Notes: generated by a model from the letters alone, not told the origin. A stretch of DNA of 64,000 bases from Paenibacillus sp. R14(2021) (GCF_019431355.1 NZ_CP080269.1:1178001-1242000), one strand, 5' to 3'. Shown: positions 8,779 through 17,958, numbered from the stretch's first letter. Translations and numbers: made by a program.

Positions 8779-10467
8779 TTACATTTGGACGTTAAACAAG
8801 TTGCCGATCTTATAGACGACATCATCTGTATCTGCGTTAATGCTGGCTGCCTCATTAATGCTCGAAATGCTCTGCAGCGCCTTGATGTTGGCATTGTAGC
8901 CGACGGTATAAATCGGGATTTTGTAAGACTCGATCAAGCCCTTGATCTCATTAAGCGAGAGTCCCTCGTTCGTCTCCCCGTCGCTCAGGACGAAGATCAG
9001 CGGTTTCACGTTGGGATTGGCCTTCAGCTCGTCTTGGAGCATCTTCATCGCCACGACAATACCGTCGAAGGTCGCCGTGCCGCCGGCCGCTTGCAGACTG
9101 TCAACCGCACCCACGAACATCGATTGCTGCAGCGTATCGTATTTCTTGATCGGCAATTTGATGCTAACGTCGTCGGAATACGAGACGAGGCCAATGCTGT
9201 TGTCTTTGCCCAAATACTTCTGTCCCTTGAGCAGCGATTCTTTGAGCCGATTTAGCGGTTCGCCTGCCATACTGCCGGAAGTGTCGGTTACGAATACGGC
9301 CGCAATGGGCTTGCTCCCGTTCTTCTTCTCTTTCCATAGCTTCTGCGCGGAGGACAGCAGATTGCCATCGACTGGCGCGAGCTCAGACTTGTAGTCTTCA
9401 AGCCCATTAAAGCCCTTCTCCTTAGCGGCTTGCTGGTACTTCGGCTGCGTGACGAACTCAGCAAACTTCTTAATGATGTCTAATTTATCAGATGAAATAT
9501 CACCTAGCGCATACAGCGGACTGTCATGTCTAACCCCGAACGGCGTAAAGACGTAACCGCTCTCTAGATCCGGTGCATTGACGAATGTCTGGTATTCCAA
9601 TACAAAGCCGTCAAGCATGCCGGACTTCGCCGCATCGCGCATCTGAATCGTGGTCGACGCGATAAACGGAACATTGGCTTGGAACTTCTCGAACGCTTGA
9701 ACCGCCTTATCGCCGAGAATATTGGAGCTGTCGAACGTATTGAGTGCCGTAACGAGGAAGTTCAAGCCAGTCGAGCTGGCGAAAGGATCCGTATAGCCCA
9801 TGGAAAATTCATTATTGGCGATCGCTTCCGTTACGGATTTGACGTTCACCGATCCGTACTTGTCTACCAAAGCATCGTACTTGGCCTTTGCAATGACGAT
9901 GCCAGGTACATTCCCGACGAGGCGCCCCGACACGAGCTGCGTCTTGATCCCGCTTGCCTTTACCATCTCGCCCCACAATTCGTTGGAAGGCGTGAACGCA
10001 TCTGGGACGTATTTGCCGGATTTAATATAATCAGCTGCCGTTCCTGAAGCGATATTGCGAATTTTGACGGAGGCAGGCTTGCCGTCTACCGTAAGATTGG
10101 CTTGGTTGAATGCAGCTGCCGCTTCTGTCAGCCAGCCGTCTACGCCAGTCCCCGACTTTTCCGTGGATGAGAAGATCTCGACGAATTGATCGGTTGTATT
10201 AGGGACCGTAATCGGAAACTTCGAGATATCCGGCAGCGAATCCGCAACGTCCGCAGGATCGAGGTCGATCTGCCCTTTCACCGGCGTCTCTGTCGTAACT
10301 GAAATATCATCGTACAGCTTGCTTAGCTGCTTCCCCGCATCTTCGGCGGTCACTTGGGATTTGGACTTTCCGAGATTCGAAGTCAAATTGATTCCAAAAT
10401 AGACAAGACCGAATACGCATACTAGAAAAATACCGGAAATTAGAAAGAACTTCCCCTTTTTCACCAT
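8779..10467 (-). CDS. Membrane-anchored solute-binding-like / VWA domain protein
   Basis: Protein of 562 residues with an N-terminal signal anchor (FFLISGIFLVCVFGLVYFG, residues 6-24). The central part (about 75-370) resembles an extracellular solute-binding protein: IEIFSSTEKSG-type start, NEFSMGYTDPFASSTG, and the GVRHDSPLYALG region. The C-terminal part (about 385-560) is a von Willebrand A domain with a complete MIDAS: DTSGSMAG, a threonine in GGTATFDG and an aspartate in LSDGETN. It probably displays a metal-dependent adhesion or scaffold domain outside the cell. It lies between the XpaC-like gene and telA. Confidence 0.85.
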   Translation of the reverse strand: MVKKGKFFLISGIFLVCVFGLVYFGINLTSNLGKSKSQVTAEDAGKQLSKLYDDISVTTETPVKGQIDLDPADVADSLPDISKFPITVPNTTDQFVEIFSSTEKSGTGVDGWLTEAAAAFNQANLTVDGKPASVKIRNIASGTAADYIKSGKYVPDAFTPSNELWGEMVKASGIKTQLVSGRLVGNVPGIVIAKAKYDALVDKYGSVNVKSVTEAIANNEFSMGYTDPFASSTGLNFLVTALNTFDSSNILGDKAVQAFEKFQANVPFIASTTIQMRDAAKSGMLDGFVLEYQTFVNAPDLESGYVFTPFGVRHDSPLYALGDISSDKLDIIKKFAEFVTQPKYQQAAKEKGFNGLEDYKSELAPVDGNLLSSAQKLWKEKKNGSKPIAAVFVTDTSGSMAGEPLNRLKESLLKGQKYLGKDNSIGLVSYSDDVSIKLPIKKYDTLQQSMFVGAVDSLQAAGGTATFDGIVVAMKMLQDELKANPNVKPLIFVLSDGETNEGLSLNEIKGLIESYKIPIYTVGYNANIKALQSISSINEAASINADTDDVVYKIGNLFNVQM

Positions 10468-10479
10468 TCAGAGCACCTC

Positions 10480-11217
10480 TCATTGTTTGTATAATTTCGT
10501 TTGCTGGATTAACGCGTCGATCTCTTGCATACATGGCATATTCTCAATGTCACCCGGCTCGAAGCTGTCGAGGCGCGAGATTTCCAGCAGCAGCTTATCT
10601 AGCTTCAACAAGATTTCTTCATTGGTTCCTAGGGAATTCTTGACGAAGGTAAGGTACTCGTTGTACATCGCCGTCTTCTCCTGGAGAAGATCCTTCGGAA
10701 GCGATGCTGCCTGCCTCCCCTGGAGACGCTTGAACTCCGACTCGTCAAAGACGCTCAGTCGATTCAAGATGCTGCGAACGTTCAAATAAAATAGTTTTTC
10801 TACTTCAAGAATGGTAGAAGCGAACTTCTTATAGCTGAGCTCCGCCGGATCGAATCGCTGCTGAAGCACGTTCAGCAACGTATCCTTCTTCTTATGTAAG
10901 CGGTCCAGCTGCTCCAGTGCCAGCGTGATCTCATGCTCCAGCGCTTTCATTCGCTTATAACGGGACAACGCTTCAATGTAATCCTCGTGCGTTCTGATTT
11001 CCTTTACCGGAAGCGCAAGAGGAGGTTTAAAGAGCAGTGCGTAGCTCCCATAGAGAAGCGCAAGCGCACTGGCAAGGAACAACGTGATTCCGCATGCTGC
11101 CGAGAAGGCGCTGCCTCCGATCTCGAGGCCGATGAAGCCGGGAGACAGCACCAATACGTTTACGGCCGCCACGCCAAGAAGCAGTCCCAGTAGTTTAATA
11201 AACGATGTTCCAGTCAA
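10480..11217 (-). CDS. XpaC-like membrane coiled-coil protein
   Basis: Protein of about 245 residues with two adjacent N-terminal membrane segments (LLGLLLGVAAVNVLVLSPGF and GITLFLASALALLYGSYALL), then a long cytoplasmic helical region rich in heptads. The ending MQEIDALIQQTKLY resembles XpaC proteins, which pair with TelA homologues in Bacillus (xpaC-yaaN). The TTG at 11217 is preferred as the start, since GGGAGGA lies 7 nt upstream; a GTG at 11250 is the alternative. It is first gene of the operon with the VWA and TelA proteins. The XpaC link rests partly on context. Confidence 0.7.
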   Translation of the reverse strand: MTGTSFIKLLGLLLGVAAVNVLVLSPGFIGLEIGGSAFSAACGITLFLASALALLYGSYALLFKPPLALPVKEIRTHEDYIEALSRYKRMKALEHEITLALEQLDRLHKKKDTLLNVLQQRFDPAELSYKKFASTILEVEKLFYLNVRSILNRLSVFDESEFKRLQGRQAASLPKDLLQEKTAMYNEYLTFVKNSLGTNEEILLKLDKLLLEISRLDSFEPGDIENMPCMQEIDALIQQTKLYKQ

Positions 11218-11424
11218 GCCCGATTCCTCCCGCTCCCCGCATAACTGCACTATATGTACGTCCCAAGCTGGAATAAGTTACATGCAGAACGCCGACACCT
11301 GATGTCTGAAGGTCGATCAACGGTAATTTCCTCCGCTTCTAATAGTTATGATTTGGAAATTATACCATATGCCATTACATAATATTCAATAAAATAGCTA
11401 GATTCCGAGTTTAGCGATCATGCA

Positions 11425-11454
11425 ATAAAAAAAAGCCGCGAAGAACGCGGCTTT
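11425..11454 (-). terminator. Terminator of glnS
   Basis: AAAGCCGCG-loop-CGCGGCTTT hairpin, followed on the minus strand by a run of eight T. Confidence 0.8.
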
Positions 11455-11481
11455 GTAGATCTTATATGACTCAAATTCGGC

Positions 11482-13161
11482 TTATTTCTTATTCCACGAA
11501 TCCTTCAACGGCACCGTTCGATTGAAGACGAGGTTCTCGCCGGGCGAATGCTTGGAATCGACGCAGCAATAACCATGGCGGAAAAGCTGAAATTGCTGCT
11601 CTGGCCGAGCATGCTTCGCGAACGGTTCGATCCAAGCATTACTCACGATTACAAGCGACTCCGGATTGATGGCATCGGCCCAATTTCCGCCGTCCTCCCC
11701 CGGAACGCTTGGAGCAAGGAGCAATTCATGGTACAAACGCACTTCTGCTTTCACCGCTTGCGCAGCGTCTACCCAGTGAATCGTTCCCTTCACCTTACGG
11801 CCGGTAAACCCCGTACCGCTCTTGGTGTCCGGGTCGTACGTGCAGCGCAGCTCCGTAATTTCACCGGTCAATTCGTCCTTGACGACTTCCTCGCATCGAA
11901 TGAAATATGCGCCCTTCAATCTGACCTCGGCATGCGGACTTAGGCGGTGGAAGCCCTTGGGGGGAAGCTCCTCGAAATCGTCACGCTCGATATACAGCGT
12001 TCTGGAGAAAGGAACCTCTCTGCTTCCAAGGGATGCGTTCTCGCTGTTGTTGTCGATCATCAACATCTCCGAAGCCCCTTCCGGGTAGTTGGTGATAACG
12101 ACCTTGAGCGGCTTCAGAACGGCCATGACGCTCACGGTCTTCTCTTTCAAATCCTGCCGTAGGCAGTGGTCCAGAAGCGAGATGTCCACGGTGCTTTGGG
12201 TTCGGATGCTGCCGATCTCAGCAATGAAGCTGCGGATGCTCTCCGGCGTATAGCCTCTTCTGCGCATACCGCGAAGCGTAGGAAGCCGCGGATCGTCCCA
12301 GCCATCTACGTAACCGCCCTCAACTAGCTGACGCAGGAACCGCTTGCTGGTCACGACGCCCGTTAAGCTGAGCCGTCCAAACTCCCTTTGCCTCGGAGGC
12401 GCGGGGATATTAAGCTCCCGCAGCACCCATTCGTACAAGGGCCGATGGTCCTTGAACTCGATCGAGCATAACGAATAGGTGATGCCCTCGATGGCATCTT
12501 GAATCGGATGGGCAAAGTCGTACATCGGATAGATACACCAATCGCTGCCTGTTCGATAATGGCTGGCATGAACAATACGGAACAAGATGGGGTCGCGCAG
12601 GTTGATGTTGGGCGAGCGCATGTCGATTTTGGCACGGAGGACGCTAGCGCCTGCCTTGAAATCGCCGTTTCTCATGCTCGCGAACAGGATCAGATTCTCC
12701 TCAATGGATCGTTCCCGGTAGGGACTGTCTACGCCCGGCTCCGTCAAGGTGCCCCGATAAGCGGACACGTCCACCGGCGTCAAGTCGCAGACGTACGCTT
12801 TGCCCCGCTTGATTAGGATGACGGCGGCATCGTAGATACGTTCCGCGTAATCCGAGCCGAAGTAGATATGCTCCCCGGGATCGTATCCGAGCCACTTGAT
12901 ATCCTCAATAATCGCGTTCACATACGCGATGTCCTCCTTGAGAGGGTTCGTATCATCGAAGCGCAAATGGAACTTGCCGTTATAGGTTTGTGCGATCTCG
13001 ACATTCGTCTGGATCGCGTAGGCGCTTCCGATATGCAGATAACCGTTCGGCTCGGGCGGAAACCGCGTGCACATGGTTCTGTCGAACGGAGCTGCATCGA
13101 GCTCCTCGTTTATTAATTTAACTAGAAAATAATCGGCCGTGCGAGATGTTTCGTTATCCAA
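11482..13161 (-). CDS. glnS: Glutaminyl-tRNA synthetase
   Basis: Class I aminoacyl-tRNA synthetase of 559 residues that charges tRNA-Gln directly. The HIGH-type motif is [15 protein letters not shown] (about residue 33), with the family-typical FDDTNP segment nearby. The KMSKS equivalent is TSKRFL (about residue 285). The C-terminal anticodon-binding beta barrels follow ([18 protein letters not shown] and later). Many Firmicutes lack GlnRS and make Gln-tRNA through GatCAB, so its presence with its own T-box is noteworthy. The leader makes expression depend on uncharged tRNA-Gln. Confidence 0.95.
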   Translation of the reverse strand: MDNETSRTADYFLVKLINEELDAAPFDRTMCTRFPPEPNGYLHIGSAYAIQTNVEIAQTYNGKFHLRFDDTNPLKEDIAYVNAIIEDIKWLGYDPGEHIYFGSDYAERIYDAAVILIKRGKAYVCDLTPVDVSAYRGTLTEPGVDSPYRERSIEENLILFASMRNGDFKAGASVLRAKIDMRSPNINLRDPILFRIVHASHYRTGSDWCIYPMYDFAHPIQDAIEGITYSLCSIEFKDHRPLYEWVLRELNIPAPPRQREFGRLSLTGVVTSKRFLRQLVEGGYVDGWDDPRLPTLRGMRRRGYTPESIRSFIAEIGSIRTQSTVDISLLDHCLRQDLKEKTVSVMAVLKPLKVVITNYPEGASEMLMIDNNSENASLGSREVPFSRTLYIERDDFEELPPKGFHRLSPHAEVRLKGAYFIRCEEVVKDELTGEITELRCTYDPDTKSGTGFTGRKVKGTIHWVDAAQAVKAEVRLYHELLLAPSVPGEDGGNWADAINPESLVIVSNAWIEPFAKHARPEQQFQLFRHGYCCVDSKHSPGENLVFNRTVPLKDSWNKK

Positions 13162-13210
13162 TGTCGGCGCCTCCTAATGAATGGGTATCGTAATAACCGG
13201 CACAAAAAAC

Positions 13211-13500
13211 AAAAAAACTTCACCTCCAAGACCTGTTGTCTTGGGGACGAAATTTTCGCGGTACCACCCCAGATTCATTAATATGTCGCCATATTAACCT
13301 CTTCAAGTACGGCATTGCAGCAAGCCATGCGATACTCTAGCCCTGTAACGGGAGCGCCCGTCCTGCCATCCCCGAATCGGTTCCGGCATGCTGCTCAGAG
13401 GCTTGGTTCACGAACAGGCGCTTTGCTCCTTCTCAGCTGCCGGAGCTCTCTGTGGAAGCGTGTTGTCCGCTACTCTTCTCATCATCGCGTTTGAATATTT
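13211..13500 (-). promoter_or_regulatory. T-box leader, glutamine specifier (CAA)
   Basis: On the minus strand the T-box core GGTGGTACCGCG (complement of 13257-13268) is followed by a terminator hairpin (CCAAGAC and GTCTTGG arms) and a T run. Upstream, the stem I features include an AGTA motif in GAAGAGTAGCG, an AGAGAG loop element and GTGAACCAAGCC. In the usual alignment of GAAC with the specifier, the codon is CAA for Gln (complement of 13403-13405), matching the downstream glutaminyl-tRNA synthetase. Uncharged tRNA-Gln should stabilise the antiterminator and permit transcription. Confidence 0.92.
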
Positions 13501-13562
13501 TGTCTAGGATAACAAATGAATATCATGCTTGTAAACGGCTAAATGTCCGGGATTGATACTAA

Positions 13563-13724
13563 TTAAACGAATATTCTGTAACTTCGCGGTTGCCTGCGTA
13601 ATAGTTCGCATACGATATGAACCGTTCTGCCAATGAAGTCCCCTAATATGGCTGCCGTTATTCCGGATACGCGGTTAGCGGCATTCCATTCGGTTTGACC
13701 GTGTCTTGCCACGAATAGCTTCAT
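13563..13724 (-). pseudogene. Histidine phosphatase (phosphoglycerate mutase-like) remnant
   Basis: A 53-residue frame begins MKLFVARHGQTEWNAANRVS, which is the textbook start of the histidine phosphatase superfamily including the catalytic RHG. The sequence then loses similarity and stops. An alternative frame near the end reads NREVTEYSFN before a stop, which could be the original C-terminus. About 140 central residues are missing, consistent with an internal deletion and frameshift. It is flanked by the T-box leader and the Gfo/Idh operon. Confidence 0.7.
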
Positions 13725-13829
13725 CCCTGCATGCGCCCCTCATTTCATCCTTATACCGCACATTATTCGATCCCAATAAGAAAGAGGCGAACGCTGCGGC
13801 CCGCCCCTTCTCCTATTCGCATATGCGTC

Positions 13830-14903
13830 TTAATCGAAGTAAACAGGCTTGCCTGTTTCGGCAGAAATATAGACGGCTTCAAGAATTGCCGATACCACCA
13901 TCGCTTCTTCGGGCTTCACGAGCGGCTCCGTGTCATTCACGATACAATGAATCCACTGCTTCGCTTCATACTCGAAATCGGTCATTTTCTCGCCCCTGAA
14001 CAGCTCCCTTGCGTTCGGATCCACATTAATGACGTTCAGGAACAAGCTTCCGTCACGCTCGCCGTTGATCCGCAAGCCGTCTTTGAAATCGGCGCCGCCC
14101 TTGGTTCCGCACAAATACGAGCCTTCCGACTTCGCGATGTTCAGCATCCAGCTGGTTTCAATCGACACGACGGCGCCGTTCTTGAACTTCACGTAGCCGA
14201 AGGCAGAATCCTCCACCTCGAACTGATCCGGTTCCCAAGAGCCCCATTCGTTTGCGGCATTCGGCGTATGCTTCAACTTATGAAACACACTGCCCGTCAC
14301 GCTCTCCGGCTCGTAGTTGTTCATCAACCACAGTATCAGGTCTAGCGAATGCGTGCCGATATCGATCATGGGACCGCCGCCTTGCTTCTCCTTGTCCAGA
14401 AAAACGCCCCAGGTCGGAACGCCTCTGCGCCTCGTCGCGACCGCCTTCGCGTAATAGATCTCGCCAAGCTCACCGTTCACAATCATCTTGCGCAGGAGCT
14501 GCGAGTTCGCCTTGCTCCGGTTCTGGTATCCGATCGTCAGCTTCTTGCCGGTTCTGACGTGGGCGTCGACCATGGCCTTTGCCTCGGCGCCGGTCTTCGC
14601 CATCGGCTTCTCGCACATGACGTGCTTGCCGGCTTCCATCGCATCAATCGAAATGACCGCATGCGAAACGTTCGGCGTCAGCACGTGGACGACTTCAATG
14701 TCCTCCATGGCGAGCAGCTGCTTGTAATCCGTGTACACGCGCGCGCCTGGAACCCCGTACTTCAACGCCGCCGCGCGGGCTCTCTCCTCATTCAGATCGC
14801 AGAACGCGACCATTTCCGCCTCTTCCACCTTAGCCAGGCTCGGCATATGCTTGTCGTTCGCGATCATGCCGCAGCCGATAATGCCTATTTTCACGGTCCG
14901 CAT
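13830..14903 (-). CDS. Gfo/Idh/MocA-family oxidoreductase
   Basis: NAD(P)-dependent oxidoreductase of 357 residues. The N-terminal Rossmann domain shows KIGIIGCGMIANDKH; the family signature EKPMAKT (about residue 98) contains the catalytic Lys; a second motif GGGPMIDIGTHSLDLI (about 180) supplies the conserved Asp and His. It acts on a sugar or cyclitol derivative in this family. It is the third gene of a PhyH-Gfo/Idh-Gfo/Idh operon and starts only 3 bp after the preceding gene, with the ribosome site inside that gene's end. Confidence 0.93.
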   Translation of the reverse strand: MRTVKIGIIGCGMIANDKHMPSLAKVEEAEMVAFCDLNEERARAAALKYGVPGARVYTDYKQLLAMEDIEVVHVLTPNVSHAVISIDAMEAGKHVMCEKPMAKTGAEAKAMVDAHVRTGKKLTIGYQNRSKANSQLLRKMIVNGELGEIYYAKAVATRRRGVPTWGVFLDKEKQGGGPMIDIGTHSLDLILWLMNNYEPESVTGSVFHKLKHTPNAANEWGSWEPDQFEVEDSAFGYVKFKNGAVVSIETSWMLNIAKSEGSYLCGTKGGADFKDGLRINGERDGSLFLNVINVDPNARELFRGEKMTDFEYEAKQWIHCIVNDTEPLVKPEEAMVVSAILEAVYISAETGKPVYFD

Positions 14904-14906
14904 CGC

Positions 14907-15905
14907 TTATCTCCCTCCCGAACGCTTGAATTCCACGGTTCTTCGTTCACGATGCGCGATATAAGCTGCTTCCAGCAGCTCCGTCAGCTTGGTGCCATCC
15001 TCCAAACCGAAAGGCATCGGCTCGTCGTTCAGCAGGCTGTTCACCCACTGCGTAAGCGGGAGCGGCTGCTCCTTCGGCAGTCGGCTTGGCGTTATCCATC
15101 CCTGCAGCGGCGAATTCGCGTGCTTGGAAATGAATTTGACGCTCTCTCCGGAGATGATCAGCGTGCCTTCCGTGCCGTACAGCTCGAATGCGGCAGGCGT
15201 CTGATACGTCACAAGGCTCGTTTCCAGCAGCGCAACCGCATTGTTCTCGAATTCGATGGAGCACTGCGCATTATCCTCGACGGACCTGCCGGTGAAATAA
15301 TTAAACATGGACGTGATTCGCCGAGGCTGTCCGAGCAGCCAGCTTGCCAAGTACATCGGATGGCAGCCTAGATCCATCATCGCTCCCCCGCCCGCTTGCT
15401 GCTCGTCGTACCAATATTCGGGCAGCCAGTTATTCAGCGCGCCATCATGGCCGTTGCGAATGCGCAGCAGCGTCACGGCACCTAGCAGACCATCATCCAG
15501 CAGCTGTTTCGCGAACAAATGCTGCGGTCTCGTGCGCGCGGGAAACGAAATGCAAAATTGGACGCCCGCATTCCGCACGGCTGCAGCGATTTGATCGCAT
15601 TCCGCCACGGTCAGCGCCATCGCTTTCTCCGTGAATATATGCTTGCCTGCGTTTGCGGCGGCAACCATCACTTCGGCATGCATGCTGGTCGGAGCGTTGA
15701 CGACAACGGCGTCTACGTCGTCTCTTCGAAGCAGCGCATGCAGATCGGCTTCGAATGCAGCGCCAAGCTCCTCTGCCCAGTTGCGTCCCCTATCGCTATT
15801 CTCATCCCACACCGCCGTTATATTAACGCTTCCAAGAGCTTGCAGCTGCTTGGCGTATCCTTCGGCATGTACGTGCCACTTGCTAATCATGGCCACATTC
15901 AACAT
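14907..15905 (-). CDS. Gfo/Idh/MocA-family oxidoreductase (second copy)
   Basis: Related but distinct oxidoreductase of about 332 residues. The start ATG at 15905 (MLNVAMISKWHVHAEGY) follows GGAGGGG; a start 15 bp further upstream is less likely. The first glycine motif is atypical: the usual GxGxxG is replaced by MISKWHVHAEGY, as in one branch of the family that also has an early His. Catalytic EKAMALT (about residue 93) and GGGAMMDLGCHPMYLA (about 168) are intact. It is coupled to the downstream Gfo/Idh gene, and the pair may process one substrate in two steps or form a mixed complex. Confidence 0.92.
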   Translation of the reverse strand: MLNVAMISKWHVHAEGYAKQLQALGSVNITAVWDENSDRGRNWAEELGAAFEADLHALLRRDDVDAVVVNAPTSMHAEVMVAAANAGKHIFTEKAMALTVAECDQIAAAVRNAGVQFCISFPARTRPQHLFAKQLLDDGLLGAVTLLRIRNGHDGALNNWLPEYWYDEQQAGGGAMMDLGCHPMYLASWLLGQPRRITSMFNYFTGRSVEDNAQCSIEFENNAVALLETSLVTYQTPAAFELYGTEGTLIISGESVKFISKHANSPLQGWITPSRLPKEQPLPLTQWVNSLLNDEPMPFGLEDGTKLTELLEAAYIAHRERRTVEFKRSGGR

Positions 15906-15975
15906 TGATTTCCCCTCCATAAACGAATGTCATGACTCGCAGGCGCAATCAACTTTCTCGTTCACCAAAATTTGC

Positions 15976-16782
15976 TTATTCAACGTCAAAAACGACCGGG
16001 TACCCTGCGCCGAACGGTGCGTCCGGACGTTCGTACTCTCCAGCCAAATAACGTCGAACGGGCGTTGTGCGTTCCAGGTACTCCTTGTCGTTCACGAATC
16101 GATCCGAGAAGCGGACCCAAGGCGGACTGTATATATAATGCGCGGTGTATCGATCATAATTGCCGTCATGCATGTAGGTACGGTGCCATACCGCATTATG
16201 GAAGAGCAGCACGGAGCCCGCAGGTGCGCAAATCACCTGTCCGATCGGCAGATCACCCTTGTCGCGGCGAATGTCCGGGGGAAGCGGCACCTGTGCTCTA
16301 TGGCTGCCCGGGATCATTTCCATGTTGCCCATCCGAGGCAATGACTGATCGGTGAGCAAATACGAAGCGCGAAGCTGAAGCAGTGGAATGGGATACGCCA
16401 ATTGCTTGAAATCGTAGGCGCCCGAGCCGTCTTGGTGCCATCCGCCAGCGCCGCCGAATGCCAGCTGCTTCGTGCACCATGCAGATTGCAGAATGAATCG
16501 GTCGCCGTACAGAGCTCTTACTTTCGGCAGGATGGCTGGGTGGTCAATCAATTCATCAAGTGTCGGCTCCGTCTCGAACCCGCGGCCGACTTGGGCCCAT
16601 CCTGATGTGCCCGCCTTCTCATGCAGGCGAATGGCGGCTTCCAAGCAAGCTTGCGCTTGGTCGGCCGACAATACATTCGGGATGACCAAATATCCCCATG
16701 ATTCAAACATAAACCGGTCAAGCGCCGTAAATTCACCAGGTTGGGATAAGGCATGAAGTCCTAGATTCTGTTCAGCAGTCAT
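15976..16782 (-). CDS. Phytanoyl-CoA dioxygenase (PhyH) family protein
   Basis: Fe(II)/2-oxoglutarate-dependent oxygenase of 268 residues. The double-stranded beta-helix has the HxD iron ligands in GGWHQDGSGAYDF (about residue 118) and the distal His in NAVWHRTYMH (about 190), followed by an Arg in YDRYTAHYIY that would bind 2-oxoglutarate. The ATG at 16782 has AGGAGG 8 nt upstream. It leads a minus-strand operon with two Gfo/Idh/MocA oxidoreductases after a 70-bp gap. Such sets are common in Paenibacillaceae and may hydroxylate a sugar or small metabolite. A second PhyH is at 25502-26332. Confidence 0.9.
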   Translation of the reverse strand: MTAEQNLGLHALSQPGEFTALDRFMFESWGYLVIPNVLSADQAQACLEAAIRLHEKAGTSGWAQVGRGFETEPTLDELIDHPAILPKVRALYGDRFILQSAWCTKQLAFGGAGGWHQDGSGAYDFKQLAYPIPLLQLRASYLLTDQSLPRMGNMEMIPGSHRAQVPLPPDIRRDKGDLPIGQVICAPAGSVLLFHNAVWHRTYMHDGNYDRYTAHYIYSPPWVRFSDRFVNDKEYLERTTPVRRYLAGEYERPDAPFGAGYPVVFDVE

Positions 16783-17111
16783 GCGACAACCTCCTGACAC
16801 TTCCTAAAGTGAGTGTGAAGCAGCTGACAGTCATACGAATGAGGCCGGACAATGCGTAATTACCTCACCGAGAACCCCGCTTGGACAAAGGGTACCACCT
16901 CCATTCTTTTACATTCGGCCTAAATATATCATACATATAAAACATGTACAACGATCAACTTCCCTTTCAAATAGAGCGAAGATTGTCGATAAGCCGTTCC
17001 TGTTTTATCCCGTATTGAAGCCATTTATGCAACTTTACGACATGCTGAACATTTGATTTCTTCTAACTTCCAAAGATATAATGACATATTAAATATATCT
17101 TATAAAATATC
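16783..17111. other. Intergenic region with promoter-like AT stretch
   Basis: No gene seen. On the minus strand TATGATATATTT (about 16923-16934) could serve as the -10 region for the PhyH operon, leaving a leader of roughly 130 nt. A GGTGGTACC word in this leader is discussed under rejected observations. Confidence 0.4.
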
Positions 17112-17291
17112 GTGTTCATGAAACTGTTCTCCCTATCAGACCACCTACGCCCTTGCCGCTTGCACCCTGCGTCAAAAAGGACCGCGCCTACGTCGATCGT
17201 TATCGACGAGAACGTGACCCTTCGGAGGCAACTGCTATTTGGCGCCAAAATCAATCGCATAGATGCGCTGCTCGTTACCGCCCATCTACTC
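17112..17291 (+). pseudogene. Metallo-beta-lactamase-fold (PhnP-like) remnant
   Basis: The frame reads RTAPTSIVIDENVT then RRQLLFGAKINRIDALLVT. This matches by eye the N-terminal part of PhnP-like MBL hydrolases (RTxTSxxI... IDxxPDFRxQLLRxGIxRIDALLxTHxHxDH), but the loop between the two parts is deleted and the metal-binding HxHxDH is lost. No intact start region or C-terminus is present. It is the first of three decayed genes in 0.8 kb. Confidence 0.42.
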
Positions 17292-17455
17292 CGTCATAAT
17301 CGCTCCAAAGCTCGATCAGATTACCATCATCCCGCTGTCAGCTCTAAGCTCCAGATAGAGCGGATCTTCGACGAACAGCTTGAATTCCAAATACTTGCCG
17401 TACCAATCTGCCGATGCTTGCGCTTCTTTGCATATTGCAACCGGCTGCGCCTCCT
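17275..17455 (-). pseudogene. VOC (glyoxalase/dioxygenase-like) remnant
   Basis: On the minus strand one frame reads ADWYGKYLEFKLFVEDPLY and LELRADSG, then after a one-frame shift NLIELWSDYDG and a stop. This pattern (SxxWYxxxLGFK near the start, a strand of LExxxxxG, then GNLIEL with the metal-binding Glu) is typical of VOC-superfamily proteins. The frame break and missing parts indicate a pseudogene. It overlaps the end of the MBL remnant on the other strand. Confidence 0.5.
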
Positions 17456-17498
17456 TAAAATGAAAAAAGCCGCATTGCGGCCTTTGAAGCCATGAAGG

Positions 17499-17894
17499 AC
17501 AACGCCGATATCACCTTCCTTGTAGAGCGGCTTACGGGTCATCCGGCCATGGTTTACACTGGCGCGGCCTTTTCGCGTTCAAACCTAGGCAAAGCACTTT
17601 TTGCTTGGCCGCGTGGGTCGTTCATTACGGTGTGGAACAGCCTTCGAGCAATACGACTTGGGACAAGTGGGCAGTCTTTCAGTACACGTCCAAAGGGGAC
17701 GTTCTTGGAACCTCAGGATTCGTCGATGTGAACGTGATGGAGCGGTCATTCTTTGATCATATACAGGCGCGACTATCATCCAGCCAACCGTTGAAGAGAC
17801 GATTAAAGTCATTGTCAATGACAAGCTGGCCGCATACGGTAGGCTAATTGATGGGCACGTCTATAAGACGAAGAAAGTTCATATCAACGAATAA
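17499..17894 (+). pseudogene. GH25 lysozyme / prophage endolysin C-terminal remnant
   Basis: Three frames in order read VERLTGHPAMVYTGAAF and SRSNLG, then WVVHYGVEQPSSNTTWDKW and AVFQYTSKG, then TIKVIVNDKLAAYGRLIDGH and a stop. The first two match the C-terminal half of GH25 muramidases (TGxxPxIYTGxxFxRxNLG... WxAHYG... TWxxWxxFQYTSxGxVxGxxGxVDxN); the last resembles the endolysin attachment repeat with LIDGxxY. At least two frameshifts and loss of the N-terminal catalytic residues make it non-functional. It is the only visible trace of a former prophage lysis region. Confidence 0.65.
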
Positions 17895-17902
17895 GCACTG
17901 AC

Positions 17903-17958
17903 AGCCCTGTACACGATTCAGGATGATTCCAGAATTGTATACAGGGCTCTTTTATTTT
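17903..17958 (+). terminator. Terminator after the lysozyme remnant
   Basis: AGCCCTGTACA and TGTATACAGGGCT arms followed by TCTTTTATTTTTTC on the plus strand; its T run overlaps the end of the kinase-like gene. Confidence 0.7.

Noticed and set aside
13731..14345. 204-codon frame opposite the first Gfo/Idh gene
   Set aside because: Same reason: antisense to an intact enzyme gene with no signal of its own.
14349..15371. Long open frame on the plus strand across the two Gfo/Idh genes
   Set aside because: It lies opposite well-supported genes of high coding quality, has no recognisable motifs, and is a composition effect.
16891..16899. GGTACCACC, the complement of a T-box-like GGTGGTACC, upstream of the PhyH operon
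   Set aside because: The core lacks the following CGCG, no stem I features or terminator with T run are present, and the gene is not an amino-acid gene. I treat it as chance.
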